Source of the DNA: Mesorhizobium loti R88b | GTDB taxonomy: Bacteria; Pseudomonadota; Alphaproteobacteria; Rhizobiales; Rhizobiaceae | Assembly: GCF_013170845.1 (NCBI RefSeq) | Contig: NZ_CP033367.1 | Coordinates: forward strand, 6,635,001-6,699,000 | Direction: 5' to 3' | Length of the DNA stretch: 64,000 nt | Shown here: piece after piece, positions 54,541 to 63,242 of the stretch | Numbering within the stretch: the first letter of the stretch is position 1 | How the letters are laid out: the number at the start of each line of letters is the position of its first letter | Translations under genes and position numbers: made by a program | The notes under the pieces: generated by a model | What the model saw: the letters and a program-made list of their open reading frames with translations, nothing else | What the model was told of the DNA's origin: nothing | The model's database searches: none

Positions 54541-54972
54541 TCAAAGGCCTTCCTCGACAGGGGGAGCAGCAACAGCGCGATCGTAGGCGCGACGGCCGCG
54601 TCTTCGCAGATCGCAGCCCGCGCACGCAATTACACGCAAGAGACAAAGCCTTACGCGGTCGATGCCGGCGTGCGGCAATGCATCGGCTCGGCCCGTCCGG
54701 AACGGTTTTCGCCTTCCCTTGCCGGTGCGGAAGTTCTGACTACTCCGACAGTACAGCACCTTTGCTCGGTCCGGGTGACCACGCGATTGTGCGGCGCGCT
54801 CGGTCTCGGTCAAGGCACGGCGCCCCTGCTCAAGCCGACAGGGCTTCGGCAAAAGATAGTCCGATTCGGTGCCCCCAAGTGAAATGGCATAGCGCTTGCT
54901 GTTATCCGTTAGAGCCCACCAAAGCACGTAGAAAGCTATGAACAGAACCATGGCAAAAACGCGAAGTTCCAT
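54541..54972 (-). CDS. Possible small membrane protein, probably with a spurious tail
   Basis: The frame begins MELRVFAMVLFIAFYVLWWA, a good single membrane anchor, and continues LTDNSKRYAISLGG. After ~45 residues the composition becomes Arg-rich and non-protein-like, suggesting that the true gene ended there or lost its frame. No family was recognised. It could be a decayed membrane-protein gene. Confidence 0.3.
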   Translation of the reverse strand: MELRVFAMVLFIAFYVLWWALTDNSKRYAISLGGTESDYLLPKPCRLEQGRRALTETERAAQSRGHPDRAKVLYCRSSQNFRTGKGRRKPFRTGRADALPHAGIDRVRLCLLRVIACAGCDLRRRGRRAYDRAVAAPPVEEGL

Positions 54973-55084
54973 ACAAGCGCCCAAGGAGACCGTGCACGTT
55001 TGCGCCGAACGTCCCCTCCAGACGTCCCTCCTCCGGTATCTGATTTGCTATGGCTGGTTCGAGACTGACGGAGCCGTGGCGCTC

Positions 55085-55515
55085 GCCCAATTGTCGCTTA
55101 CCCGCCTCCGCCAGGAGGATGCCTTTTTTGGAACACGGCATCGACCAAGTGCGGCCTCCCGGGCCCAGGACTGTCGTCGACGCGATCAAAGTGCATCAGG
55201 CGACGGTAAGCCGGGTGACGTCGAACACATACATGCAGACCCCGCGCGAAGTGTTCGAACTGAAGTATTTTTTCACCGTCGCGAGCGCGTCCTCCCAAGG
55301 TGGCGACGCGCGGTCCCCCCCGAAGCTGTCCGCCATCGGATCAAGGCGACAATCGCCGACGAATCGCAAGATGACGTGCTTTCCGACGACGACATCGTCG
55401 TCCGGCCCAAGGAAAGGGCCATCGATTTGCGCGCCGCACCGTCACAAAATATCGCGAAGCGATGAACATCCCCTCGTCCGTGCAATGCCGCAGGGAATGG
55501 CGCTTCTGGCGTTAA
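55085..55515 (+). pseudogene. rpoN: rpoN (sigma-54) 3' fragment, frameshifted
   Basis: Three frames together give the C-terminal third of sigma-54: FLEHGIDQVRPPGPRTVVDA, IKVHQATVSRVTSNTYMQTP, REVFELKYFFTVA (about 55130-55285), then EAVRHRIKATIADESQDDVL and SDDDIV (about 55325-55405), then the RpoN box ARRTVTKYREAMNIPSSVQ with CRREWRFWR and a stop at 55515. The RpoN box that contacts the -24 element is nearly perfect, but two frameshifts and loss of the N-terminal activator-binding and core-binding regions make it non-functional. Rhizobia often carry a second rpoN in their symbiotic DNA, and this is probably a dead copy. Confidence 0.85.
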
Positions 55516-55571
55516 TCCGGGTCAACGCAGCAACCCGAGTTTGCAGCACATCCAAACTGGAGACCCTGTTG

Positions 55572-56798
55572 ATGACCGAATCCGCTACGGGCTTCATGGA
55601 CGGAGTTCTGCATGACCCAAAACAGCCAGATCAACGGTCTGGTCCCGCATGGGGTGCAGTCATTTCGCTTGCCTTAGGCACCTTTGGGCTTGTGACGGCA
55701 GAGTTTCTGCCTGCCAGCGTGCTGACGCCGCTCGCGCATGATCTCTCTATCACCGAGGGTGCAGTTGGACAGGCGCTGACAACGACCGCCATCGTGGGGG
55801 CGATCTCGGCGCCCACGATGGCCGTCATCACAAGGCCCCTGGACCGCAGGATCGTCATATGGGCGATGACGCTGCTGCTGATCCTGTCGAACGTTCTATC
55901 GGCCGTCGCGGGGTCGCTGCCGGTTCTCCTGGCCGCCCGCGTCGTGCTCGGCATAGCACTCGGAGGGTTCTGGTCGATTTCGGCAGCGCTGGCGATGCGG
56001 CTCGTTCCAAGTCACCTCCTGCGGCGCGCCATGTCGATCATCCTCACCGGCGTTACCTGCGCTACCGTTTGCGCGGCTCCAATCGGCGCCTATGTCGGCG
56101 ATATCTGGGGATGGCGAACCGCCTTCATGATCGCTGCGGTCGTCGGCGCCGTTACGCTGGTAGCGCAACTCATAACCATTCCGAGGCTGCCTCCGATTGG
56201 AGTGGCCAGCTTCCGCAGTCTGCTGGATGTGGCCAAGAATCCGATGATCAAAGTCGCGATGTTGGTCGTCCTGCTGGTCGCTTCCGGGCACTTCGCCGGC
56301 TTCACCTATATCCGCGCCTTCCTTGAGAAGTTTCCCGCGCTTGATATCGAGACGATCTCGCTGGTGTTGCTCGTCTTTGGCATCGGCGGCTTCTTCGGCA
56401 ATTTGGCCGGCGGATTCCTGGCCGAGCACAGCCTCAAGGCAGCCGCGGCCCTGCCGCCCCTGCTCATAGCGATGGCCACTGTCTCGCTGCTGACGCTGGG
56501 AGCATCGGCTTGGGCCACGGCGATTGCGGTTACAGTATGGGGCTTTGCCTTCGGCGCGGTGCCGGTGGGACTGCAGACATGGATGGTGCTGCACGCCGCT
56601 CCCGAGCAGGCCGAAAGCGCCGGTGGGCTGATGGCCGCAACGTTCCAGGTAGCCATCGCAGCGGGCGCGATTTTCGGCGGACTACTGATGGACAATGCCG
56701 GCGTCGCCAGTTCCCTTGCCTACAGCGCCGTTGCCTCGTTCCTCGGCGCCCTGACAGTGTTCTTGCTCGGCCCGAAGCGCGAACCTCAGACCACCTGA
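55572..56798 (+). CDS. MFS exporter (NepI-like, 12 TM)
   Basis: A ~408-aa major facilitator with 12 hydrophobic segments. The start of the first helix pair (FGLVTAEFLPASVLTPLAHD, then LSITEGAVGQALT) matches the NepI/AraJ drug:H+ antiporter group, known for exporting purine ribonucleosides or sugars. The frame is open far upstream (to 55050) through the rpoN fragment; ATG 55572 (MTESATGFMDG) is chosen as the first Met in protein-like sequence. It stands alone among decayed genes, and the substrate cannot be fixed. Confidence 0.82.
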   Translation: MTESATGFMDGVLHDPKQPDQRSGPAWGAVISLALGTFGLVTAEFLPASVLTPLAHDLSITEGAVGQALTTTAIVGAISAPTMAVITRPLDRRIVIWAMTLLLILSNVLSAVAGSLPVLLAARVVLGIALGGFWSISAALAMRLVPSHLLRRAMSIILTGVTCATVCAAPIGAYVGDIWGWRTAFMIAAVVGAVTLVAQLITIPRLPPIGVASFRSLLDVAKNPMIKVAMLVVLLVASGHFAGFTYIRAFLEKFPALDIETISLVLLVFGIGGFFGNLAGGFLAEHSLKAAAALPPLLIAMATVSLLTLGASAWATAIAVTVWGFAFGAVPVGLQTWMVLHAAPEQAESAGGLMAATFQVAIAAGAIFGGLLMDNAGVASSLAYSAVASFLGALTVFLLGPKREPQTT

Positions 56799-57315
56799 CA
56801 GAGAGGCCATCAGTGCAGCGCGGGAAAGATGCAATCATCAGCCGCGCGGTGCGATCCTACGCACGATTTTTGGCGGTTGCAGGCCTCGTCTCCGGGTGAT
56901 CGGACGCTGTTGTCCGGTCGATTTCGACCGGCGGGGGCGTTTCGAATGATGGTGCCGACGAGAGAACCTAAGAGTGCGGGACCGAACCGGACCGCCTCGT
57001 CCGTCGACCGCTCTGGCATGGCGACGCGGTCTATGCGGCTCTGTCTTGCGGCGAGCATCGGGCGGATCGCGCGCCTGATCTCTTACATGAAGCTCGGGGC
57101 CGAACATGCCCCGCGGCTTCTGATTCGGCCCGAAATAGAGGATCGTTCGGCGATATCGTAGTTGTATTCACCAACTGTGATCCAGCCGCGATTGAACGTC
57201 GACAGCCCCGCGCGGCGGATTTCCAGCGGCGGAACCTCATGCGCCGCCTGCCCTTGGTAAGGCGGCTTACCGGAATTCGGCAGGACGACGAGACGAGTTA
57301 TCTCACGCTCAGTAT
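56799..57315. other. Intergenic stretch with remnant-like open frame
   Basis: About 515 bases. On the minus strand, running on from the nifQ-like fragment to a stop at 57085-57083, an ~80-codon open run includes LVVLPNSGKPPYQGQAAHEV and TFNRGWITVGEYNYDIAERS. It is protein-like, but I cannot name a family. The rest shows nothing recognisable. Confidence 0.3.
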
Positions 57316-57440
57316 CCCCGCAATTCGGTGCGGCGCATGGCGAAAACCTTCAGCCTCGCATAGCTTGCGGTAAAAGTACTTCTTCCACTTCATGTTTTTG
57401 GTGTTGCCGGCTGCCAGCATGGGGAAACACGTGGCACGCC
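57316..57440 (-). pseudogene. nifQ: nifQ-like 3' fragment
   Basis: On the minus strand FPMLAAGNTKNMKWKKYFYR and KLCEAEGF, then one frame over SPCAAPNCGD, match the end of NifQ (the NM-[KR]-WKKFFYR-LC...C.APNC block with the cysteine cluster). The final Cys and CFG region is lost. NifQ supplies molybdenum for the nitrogenase cofactor. Only this ~40-codon scrap remains, with a frameshift. The assignment is by motif only. Confidence 0.55.
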
Positions 57441-57546
57441 GTCATGCAAAATCATCGAATGTGCGTCAGACCCAATTTTGCACGCCGGTTCGCACCCGTA
57501 TGAGGCGCTGAGTAAATCGAGACTGAGACCAGGAGTGCCCGCGACT

Positions 57547-58452
57547 TCACATGCGGGATGCCTCCTGCAACATTATCTGCCGCATCCAGATGCTTGCCGG
57601 ATCACTGTTGTGGAGGGTGGGCCATTGGACGGCCTCGGTGAACGTGGGAAGTGGCCGCGGAAGTTCGATGATCCGCAAGGGGAAGGTTTTTTTGAAATGC
57701 TGAACCAGCCGGAAGGGCATGGTCGCTATCCGAGCTGTGCCTGAGACCATCGGCGGGATCATGCTAAAGGCCTGTACGACGATCTCAACACGTCTCTTGA
57801 GACCATGCTCAAGCAAAAACTGTTCCTCGATGGATGGCATCTGGGCACCGCCGACCCTGAACGCAATGTGTTTCATCGACACGTATCTCTCGAATGTAAG
57901 CTGACGTGGCAACTGCTTGTTCGTGGGGCAGCCCACGCACACGAATGTCTCGTCGAACAGCGCCGCTCTTGGATGGGCGCTCGACATGAAAAATTCCGGA
58001 AGAATCACAAAATCGACGTCACCGCGCCGGAGAAGCTCATCGGGGTCGTTGTCGAGCGGCCGCAATTCGAAGCTGACGGCGGGTGCTTCGCGTGCAACCC
58101 GCTCCACGACCTTTTCAAAAAACACGAGTGTGGCGAAATCGGAAAGAATGATCCTGAAGCGGCGATTGGATTGAGCCGGATTAAACGGATCCCAAGAAAT
58201 AATCGAGCATTGGATGTGCAAGAGTGCGCCACGAACTGCGGGGGCGAGTGTTTCCGCACGCGGGGTTAGAACACGTTCGCGGCCGCTCATCGTAAACAGT
58301 TCATCGTTGAAATAGTTGCGCAGCCGGGCGACGGCCGCGCTCATGGCCGGCTGACTAAGGTTGATGCTGCTTGCCGCGGCCGTGAGGTTGCGCGCGGTTA
58401 GCAGTGCGTCGAGCACGACGAGAAGGTTCAGATCAAGGCCTTTGAAACGCAT
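57547..58452 (-). CDS. nodD: NodD, LysR-type nodulation regulator (copy 1)
   Basis: A 301-aa Nod[21 protein letters not shown] start, [22 protein letters not shown], and NodD-typical [20 protein letters not shown] and [20 protein letters not shown]. NodD binds nod boxes and activates nod genes in response to plant flavonoids. It is nearly the same as the second copy at 60498 in inverted orientation. No nod box is left in front of this copy; instead a nodA 3' scrap begins 32 bases from its start. Differences in the effector domain (for example [13 protein letters not shown] against [13 protein letters not shown]) may give different flavonoid responses. Confidence 0.93.
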   Translation of the reverse strand: MRFKGLDLNLLVVLDALLTARNLTAAASSINLSQPAMSAAVARLRNYFNDELFTMSGRERVLTPRAETLAPAVRGALLHIQCSIISWDPFNPAQSNRRFRIILSDFATLVFFEKVVERVAREAPAVSFELRPLDNDPDELLRRGDVDFVILPEFFMSSAHPRAALFDETFVCVGCPTNKQLPRQLTFERYVSMKHIAFRVGGAQMPSIEEQFLLEHGLKRRVEIVVQAFSMIPPMVSGTARIATMPFRLVQHFKKTFPLRIIELPRPLPTFTEAVQWPTLHNSDPASIWMRQIMLQEASRM

Positions 58453-58483
58453 GCCTCATCTGTCCGTAACGTGGTTGTTTGTC

Positions 58484-58624
58484 ATCGTGACCATTATGGG
58501 CGCTCGTTTACGGTCCCACTCAGAGGTGTTGTGTCCCGACCTGCCGCCCGCGCGCGTGGAGGCGCGGCCGATGAGCGAATGGCCGACCGGTACAACAGTC
58601 GATCGGATAGGTCCGGAGCTATGA
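58484..58624 (+). pseudogene. nodA: nodA 3' fragment
   Basis: The plus-strand reading TIMGARLRSHSEVLCPDLPP, then ARVEARPMSEWPTGTTVDRI, GPEL and stop is the end of NodA, with an internal deletion between PPARVEA and RPMSEWP. Only the last ~45 codons are left. It starts where the minus-strand nodA remnant at 59965-60436 stops, which suggests both came from one gene. NodA is the acyltransferase that adds the fatty acid to the Nod-factor backbone. Confidence 0.82.
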
Positions 58625-58659
58625 AACATGTCGATTACAGATGCGAATTTTTCACGTGG

Positions 58660-59781
58660 CTAATTGATTACAGATTGAGATTTGAGCAGACTTGGGCGTG
58701 GCGGCGCTCCGACAACGATCCGCGACACATATCCGAGGTTGCGCGCAATACTGCGAATTGCCATCGCTATGACGACAATCGCCACTCCAAGCACAGTTGC
58801 GAAGGCGATTCTGGTCGCGAGATTCCAGACTTCTCCAAACTGTATCAAATCCATGAGACGAAACACGGCACCCTGGACCAGGTAAAGCAGCAGCGTGCTC
58901 TGACCAAGCTGCACCGCGACAAAGCGAGCTACTCTAGTCGAATAGACAAGTCTCCAGCATTGGAACATAGACTGCATTGCTACCGCAGAAGCCGCCAAAG
59001 ATCCAGAGAACATCAGAAAAACTTGTTTAGCTGACTGTTCATCATGAATTAAAACGAGATTGTTGTAGGCATAAGTCTCCTTGCCCCACCCGAGGAAGCA
59101 TATGAAAGCCGCTATCGAAAATAAGACAACAAAAATCGATTTGTAACGCCAGATGACGCCATTCTGCCATCCGATCGGCTGGGCAAACAGGAACCCTAAA
59201 CAATAAAATGGGTAAGTGTATTTTAACAACGGGGTTATTGATAACGTGATGGGTGCGAATGCGACCGCAATTGCAGATGCGCTTATGATCCACATCGATA
59301 GACGGTTGAACGTTGTAAGAACTCTAATCAGAACGAACGAAATAAATGCGGCCCATATGAACCAGTAAGTTCCAATAACTTCCGTCGACAAATCTAACAG
59401 AGTATCAGTCAAACTCTTCGTTGGAAAAATAACGGCGGACTTTAACGTCCAAATCAACGTACACCAAAATAGCATTGGCAGTAGTAGCTGCATTGCCCGC
59501 TCACCGACACCCTGGGTGAACGATTTTCGCAAAATTGCCCCAGAAGAAAGGTATCCGCTTATCGCCATAAATAGAGGCATATGAAACATGTAGATCGACT
59601 TGAAATACGGCGACAGCCAGAAAGCGTCGGTGCCCTGGTAGATTAAATACTGTAACAAGTGCCCAATTATCACCAAAGTAATGAGTATGCCTTTGGCGAA
59701 ATCAAAGCTTAGGTCTCGGTTGTTTGTCCCTGCTGGGCACGAGCCGTGTCCCTTCGCTCCGGCTCTTATGTGATCAAGCAT
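58660..59781 (-). CDS. nolL: NolL, Nod-factor O-acetyltransferase (acyltransferase 3 family)
   Basis: A 373-aa membrane acyltransferase with about ten hydrophobic segments and the acyltransferase-3 opening SFDFAKGILITLVIIGHLL, then YMFHMPLFMAISGYL. In Mesorhizobium and Rhizobium etli NolL acetylates the fucose on Nod factors. It lies behind a nod box (60438-60486) and a nodA remnant on the same strand, so it should be NodD-induced. It is more AT-rich than its neighbours, which suggests separate transfer. A related alternative is NodX, but the context and length favour NolL. Confidence 0.82.
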   Translation of the reverse strand: MLDHIRAGAKGHGSCPAGTNNRDLSFDFAKGILITLVIIGHLLQYLIYQGTDAFWLSPYFKSIYMFHMPLFMAISGYLSSGAILRKSFTQGVGERAMQLLLPMLFWCTLIWTLKSAVIFPTKSLTDTLLDLSTEVIGTYWFIWAAFISFVLIRVLTTFNRLSMWIISASAIAVAFAPITLSITPLLKYTYPFYCLGFLFAQPIGWQNGVIWRYKSIFVVLFSIAAFICFLGWGKETYAYNNLVLIHDEQSAKQVFLMFSGSLAASAVAMQSMFQCWRLVYSTRVARFVAVQLGQSTLLLYLVQGAVFRLMDLIQFGEVWNLATRIAFATVLGVAIVVIAMAIRSIARNLGYVSRIVVGAPPRPSLLKSQSVIN

Positions 59782-59964
59782 CAGACTCCAGCCTATCTGT
59801 TGCAGTTGCTACTTGCCGTTTCTGGGCACGGCGAGCGCGGTGCAAAGGATCGAAAATCACGCGGATCGCGGCGTGGTATGGAGGGCCGATTGGCTGCAAC
59901 CGAGCGGACAAAATCCCAGTGCCTGATCGCAAACCTCGAGCGCATTGGCGGTCGCGATCATGTG

Positions 59965-60436
59965 TGGCGATGCGAACGCCCGGCACTATGGTCGTCTGGC
60001 CGTCTCTGCAGAACCTCTCAAGATGGTTTCGCAGCGGGTGCCGAACCATGCCAAAAGCGAATGGAATGCCACGCTGCTGCAGCACCGGACGCATGACGCG
60101 GATAGAATGGCTCATTCCGAGTCTCTCAAGATCGGGGTGCATCCTGTACGATCCGAGTTTGCCTACCAAGAAATCAACCTCGCCAACCGTGAAGAAATGG
60201 CGCAGCAGGTCCTAGTGAGCTGCTACGCCGTGCACATCAGAGCCGATTGCGCGAACCTTCGGCCCTGCACCGGCCCAGCTACTACCGCCTGAAAGCCCCT
60301 GTCGCCCATGGGCCTTTTGGAAGAAGGCGGAGAGTTCGACATGACCGGCTACTTGCAAGTCATTTCCCAGCACACGCTGCAGAAGCAGTGGCGTGGTCGG
60401 GCGCATGCCAAGTGCGGTCATCTATGCAGCGCCCTG
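59965..60436 (-). pseudogene. nodA: nodA 5' and middle part, frameshifted
   Basis: The minus-strand pieces GNDLQVAGHVELSAFFQKAH, SSWAGAGPKVRAIGSDVHGV (60365-60215), then after a frame change GKLGSYRMHPDLERLGMSHS, IRVMRPVLQQRGIPFAFGMV and RHPLRNHLERFCRDG (60165-60000) follow the NodA sequence from near its start to residue ~150. The match ends at GVR near 59970, where the C-terminal part is missing. It starts directly behind the nod box, as nodA normally does. At least two frameshifts make it non-functional, so Nod-factor acylation must rely on another nodA copy outside the window. Confidence 0.85.
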
Positions 60437-60437
60437 G

Positions 60438-60486
60438 AAGTTTGGTAAAATCGATTGTTTAGATCGCGAGCATCCACGCTATGGAT
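60438..60486 (-). promoter_or_regulatory. nod box (NodD-binding promoter element)
   Basis: Read on the minus strand it begins ATCCATAGCGTGGATG, continues through GATCTAAACAATCGATTTTA and ends CCAAACTTC, a near-perfect match to the 49-base nod box consensus, including the ATC-N9-GAT dyads. It points left, toward the nodA remnant and nolL, and ends 11 bases before the nodD start on the other strand, so NodD bound here can also repress its own gene. Confidence 0.95.
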
Positions 60487-60497
60487 AAGTGAAAGCC

Positions 60498-61442
60498 ATG
60501 CGCTTCAAAGGCCTTGATCTGAATCTTCTCGTCGTGCTCGACGCACTGCTGACCGAGCGGACCCTCACGGCGGCGGCAAGCAGCATCAACCTTAGTCAGC
60601 CGGCCATGAGCGCGGCCGTCGCCCGGCTGCGCGACTATTTCAACGATGAACTGTTTACGACGAGCGGCCGCGAACGTGTTCTAACCCCGCGTGCGGAAAC
60701 ACTCGCCCCCGCAGTTCGCAGCGCACTCTTGCAAATCCAGTGCTCGATTATCTCTTGGGATCCGTTTAATCCGGCTCAATCCGATCGCCGTTTCAGGATC
60801 ATTCTTTCCGATTTCGCCACACTCGTGTTTTTTGAAAAGGTCGTGGAGCGGGTTGCAAGCGAAGCACCCGCCGTCAGCTTCGAATTGTTGCCTATCGACG
60901 ACGACCCCGATGAGCTTCTCCGGCGCGGTGACGTCGATTTTCTGATTTTTCCAGAATTGTTCATGTCAAGTGCCCATCCAAGAGCGGCGCTGTTCGACGA
61001 CACGCTCGTGTGCGTGGGCTGCTCCACGAACAAGCAGCTACCACGGCAGCTTACATTCGAGAGATACATGTCGATGAGGCACGTTGCGGTCAAGTTCGGG
61101 CGGACGCTGAAGCCCTCCATCGAGGAACAGTTTTTTCTTGAGCATGGTCTCAAGAGACGTGTCGAGATCGTTGTGCAGGCCTTTAGCATGATCCCGCCGA
61201 TGGTCTCAGGCACAGCTCGTATAGCGACCATGCCCTTCCGGCTGGTTCAGCATTTCAAAAAAACCTTCCCCCTGCGGATCATCCACCTTCCGCTGCCGCT
61301 TCCCGCATTCACCGAGGCCGTTCAATGGCCCGCCCTTCACAACAGTGATCCGGCAAGCATCTGGCTGCGAGAGATATTGCTACAGGAGGCGTCTCGAATG
61401 ACTTCTCCGGGGGACGCCAAAAGGCGCCCTAAGCAGCCCTAA
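60498..61442 (+). CDS. nodD: NodD, LysR-type nodulation regulator (copy 2)
   Basis: A 314-aa NodD, highly similar to the copy at 57547-58452 but on the opposite strand and with a 16-residue longer tail (ending [10 protein letters not shown]). It has the [23 protein letters not shown] and the same core. The start is ATG 60498 (MRFKGLDLN); the frame is open to GTG 60489. This copy keeps the classical divergent nodD / nod box layout and is the likely controller of nolL. It is convergent with the next gene, with 14 bases between stops. Confidence 0.93.
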   Translation: MRFKGLDLNLLVVLDALLTERTLTAAASSINLSQPAMSAAVARLRDYFNDELFTTSGRERVLTPRAETLAPAVRSALLQIQCSIISWDPFNPAQSDRRFRIILSDFATLVFFEKVVERVASEAPAVSFELLPIDDDPDELLRRGDVDFLIFPELFMSSAHPRAALFDDTLVCVGCSTNKQLPRQLTFERYMSMRHVAVKFGRTLKPSIEEQFFLEHGLKRRVEIVVQAFSMIPPMVSGTARIATMPFRLVQHFKKTFPLRIIHLPLPLPAFTEAVQWPALHNSDPASIWLREILLQEASRMTSPGDAKRRPKQP

Positions 61443-61456
61443 TTTACTCCCGCGTC

Positions 61457-62359
61457 TCACGCCGGCACTCGCGTCAATAGCCCGTGTCGGAAGAGAGCGA
61501 TGCTCGCGGCAATTGCGCCTGCGAGGTCGTCCAGCGGGTGGGCTGCGTCGACAAACGGTGCGAATGAGAAGGGCCCCCCATAGCCGCCATCAAGCAGCGC
61601 CCGGATCTGGCTGCCATTGTCGGAACCGACTAGGACGCGATCCGGGTAAATCCAGTGGATCGGATCGTTCACGCTTGAAATGTGGACGAGACCGGTCAGC
61701 TCGGAGGAGAAGAACGCCTCCCCGGCAAGCGTGTGGTGGAACGTGTCGTGCACGAGGCGGAAGACGGATTGGCCATCAATGGCGGCAATGGCCTTAGCCG
61801 CTTCGTTCTTCGATCGAAGCGAGCAGGTCCGGAAGCCCAGCGGCTCGATGAGACCGATCAGACCGCGCGACTGGAGGATCGGCTTGAGCGCCTTCAAGGC
61901 GACGCGGAGATCGCCCCGGCGCTCGACATTGGCGGGCCAGGAGCCGCCGTTGACCGGCACCAGCATGAGCGCCGTGGCTCCGCAGGCCGCTGCATAATCG
62001 GCGAGCTTGCTCGCCTCGGCCCTGCGGGCGGGCGTCCACTCATTGAAGCGCTGGAGGGCATTGACGGAAATAATCCCAACGCCTGTGTCGGCGGCCGCAG
62101 ACCGGACGTCCGCCGCCGGCTCGCCGCGTGCCATAGCATTGCTGCCCGGTTGGCCGCGGATCTGGACATCGGTTAGGCCCTGGTCGCGGGCAAAAGCGAA
62201 AAGTGCCCTGACGTCAAGTCCGGGCGTCGCCATATAATCGAGTGCAAAGCGGGGCGATGCTTGGCGCATGGCTTGGCTTTCCTTCCATGAAACGGGCGTC
62301 ATTCTCGGCTGACTGGCTTCTACCGTGCGTTGATTAGCGAGGGCCGATATGATGGGCAT
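61457..62359 (-). CDS. Sugar phosphate isomerase/epimerase-like TIM-barrel protein
   Basis: A ~300-aa protein of the AP-endonuclease-2 / xylose-isomerase-like TIM-barrel family: GLTDVQIRGQPGSNAMARGE, LADYAAACGATALMLVPVNG, GLIGLIEPLGFRTCSL (metal-ligand Glu), RLVHDTFHHTLAGE and GLVHISSVND. Relatives include IolE/IolI inositol enzymes and hydroxypyruvate isomerase. The true start may be ATG 62269 (MRQASPRFALDYMATPGL), since the first 30 residues look atypical. The substrate is unknown; no related catabolic genes are adjacent. Confidence 0.75.
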   Translation of the reverse strand: MPIISALANQRTVEASQPRMTPVSWKESQAMRQASPRFALDYMATPGLDVRALFAFARDQGLTDVQIRGQPGSNAMARGEPAADVRSAAADTGVGIISVNALQRFNEWTPARRAEASKLADYAAACGATALMLVPVNGGSWPANVERRGDLRVALKALKPILQSRGLIGLIEPLGFRTCSLRSKNEAAKAIAAIDGQSVFRLVHDTFHHTLAGEAFFSSELTGLVHISSVNDPIHWIYPDRVLVGSDNGSQIRALLDGGYGGPFSFAPFVDAAHPLDDLAGAIAASIALFRHGLLTRVPA

Positions 62360-62564
62360 GAGCGAGGCGAGGCAGTCGTACTCACGTTTCTCTCACGCTA
62401 TGTTTTTCTCTCATTTATGAGCCGACGTTCACCCAAACGGCGGTGCCGCGCCTCCTGAGACATGGCTTGAATAGGTGCAATGACCGAACTGGCTCGCAGC
62501 CATCCAACTGCTTTCGCAAGGTACCCGCCAACCCTGAAAGATGCCCAATCGATCAGATTCAAAG

Positions 62565-63215
62565 TCAGGCAGCAGGGTGTTTCGCCAGAGCGAGGCCGAC
62601 GCCCAGCGCGATCATCGCGCCGCCTGACGCCTCCCTCAGGCGGCGGATCAACCCGGGACGCGCTGCCGCGCCGTCTTGAATGCCGCTGGCCACGACGGCA
62701 ACCACGATGTCGGCGAGCGTGTTGAGCGCAATGGACACGGAGCCAAGCACCGCGAATTGCAGAGCTACGAGCCCTGCGCTCGGATTCACGAACTGCGGAA
62801 TGAAGGCGAGGAAGAAGACTGCCGTCTTCGGGTTGAGCGCCTCGACCAGTACCCCTTCACGAAACGCCCGCCGGGGTCCGACTGGACCCACTGCGGCGCC
62901 GTCATCGCCGCCAGTCGCTCCCTTGAGGCGGGCGGCTTGAAAGGTGCGAAAGCCGAGCCAGACGAGGTAGACCGCGCCGAACAGCTTTAATGCGGAGAAC
63001 AGTTCCGAGCTCTCGAGCACGATCGCGGAAACACCTAAGCTTGCGGCGAGGACGTGGATCATGCCCCCCAACCCCGTGCCGAAGCTGGAAGCGATACCTT
63101 CCCGACGACCACCGGCGAGCGTGCGCGCGGCAACGTAGAAGATGCCCGGACCGGGGGTGATGGCGAGCACGGAGGCCGCGGCGAGGTACAGGGCGAGTGG
63201 GGTCAGTTCTGGCAT
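62565..63215 (-). CDS. LysE/RhtB-family amino-acid exporter
   Basis: A 216-aa membrane protein with six hydrophobic segments and the LysE signature ITPGPGIFYVAARTLAGGRR near the N terminus, then EALNPKTAVFFLAFIPQFVN. The family exports amino acids or homoserine-lactone-like compounds. It lies 27 bases after the PaiB-like gene on the same strand, so the two are probably one unit. The closest substrate cannot be judged. Confidence 0.88.
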   Translation of the reverse strand: MPELTPLALYLAAASVLAITPGPGIFYVAARTLAGGRREGIASSFGTGLGGMIHVLAASLGVSAIVLESSELFSALKLFGAVYLVWLGFRTFQAARLKGATGGDDGAAVGPVGPRRAFREGVLVEALNPKTAVFFLAFIPQFVNPSAGLVALQFAVLGSVSIALNTLADIVVAVVASGIQDGAAARPGLIRRLREASGGAMIALGVGLALAKHPAA

Positions 63216-63242
63216 GATGGTCGATTCCGACGAAGTTCATGA

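Noticed and set aside
55050..55571. N-terminal extension of the MFS exporter to 55050
   Set aside because: The extension is an out-of-frame reading of the rpoN fragment and not transporter sequence.
57428..57450. TGGCACG followed by TGCA near the nifQ-like fragment as a -24/-12 promoter
   Set aside because: GG and GC are one base too far apart and no downstream gene on that strand would be served.
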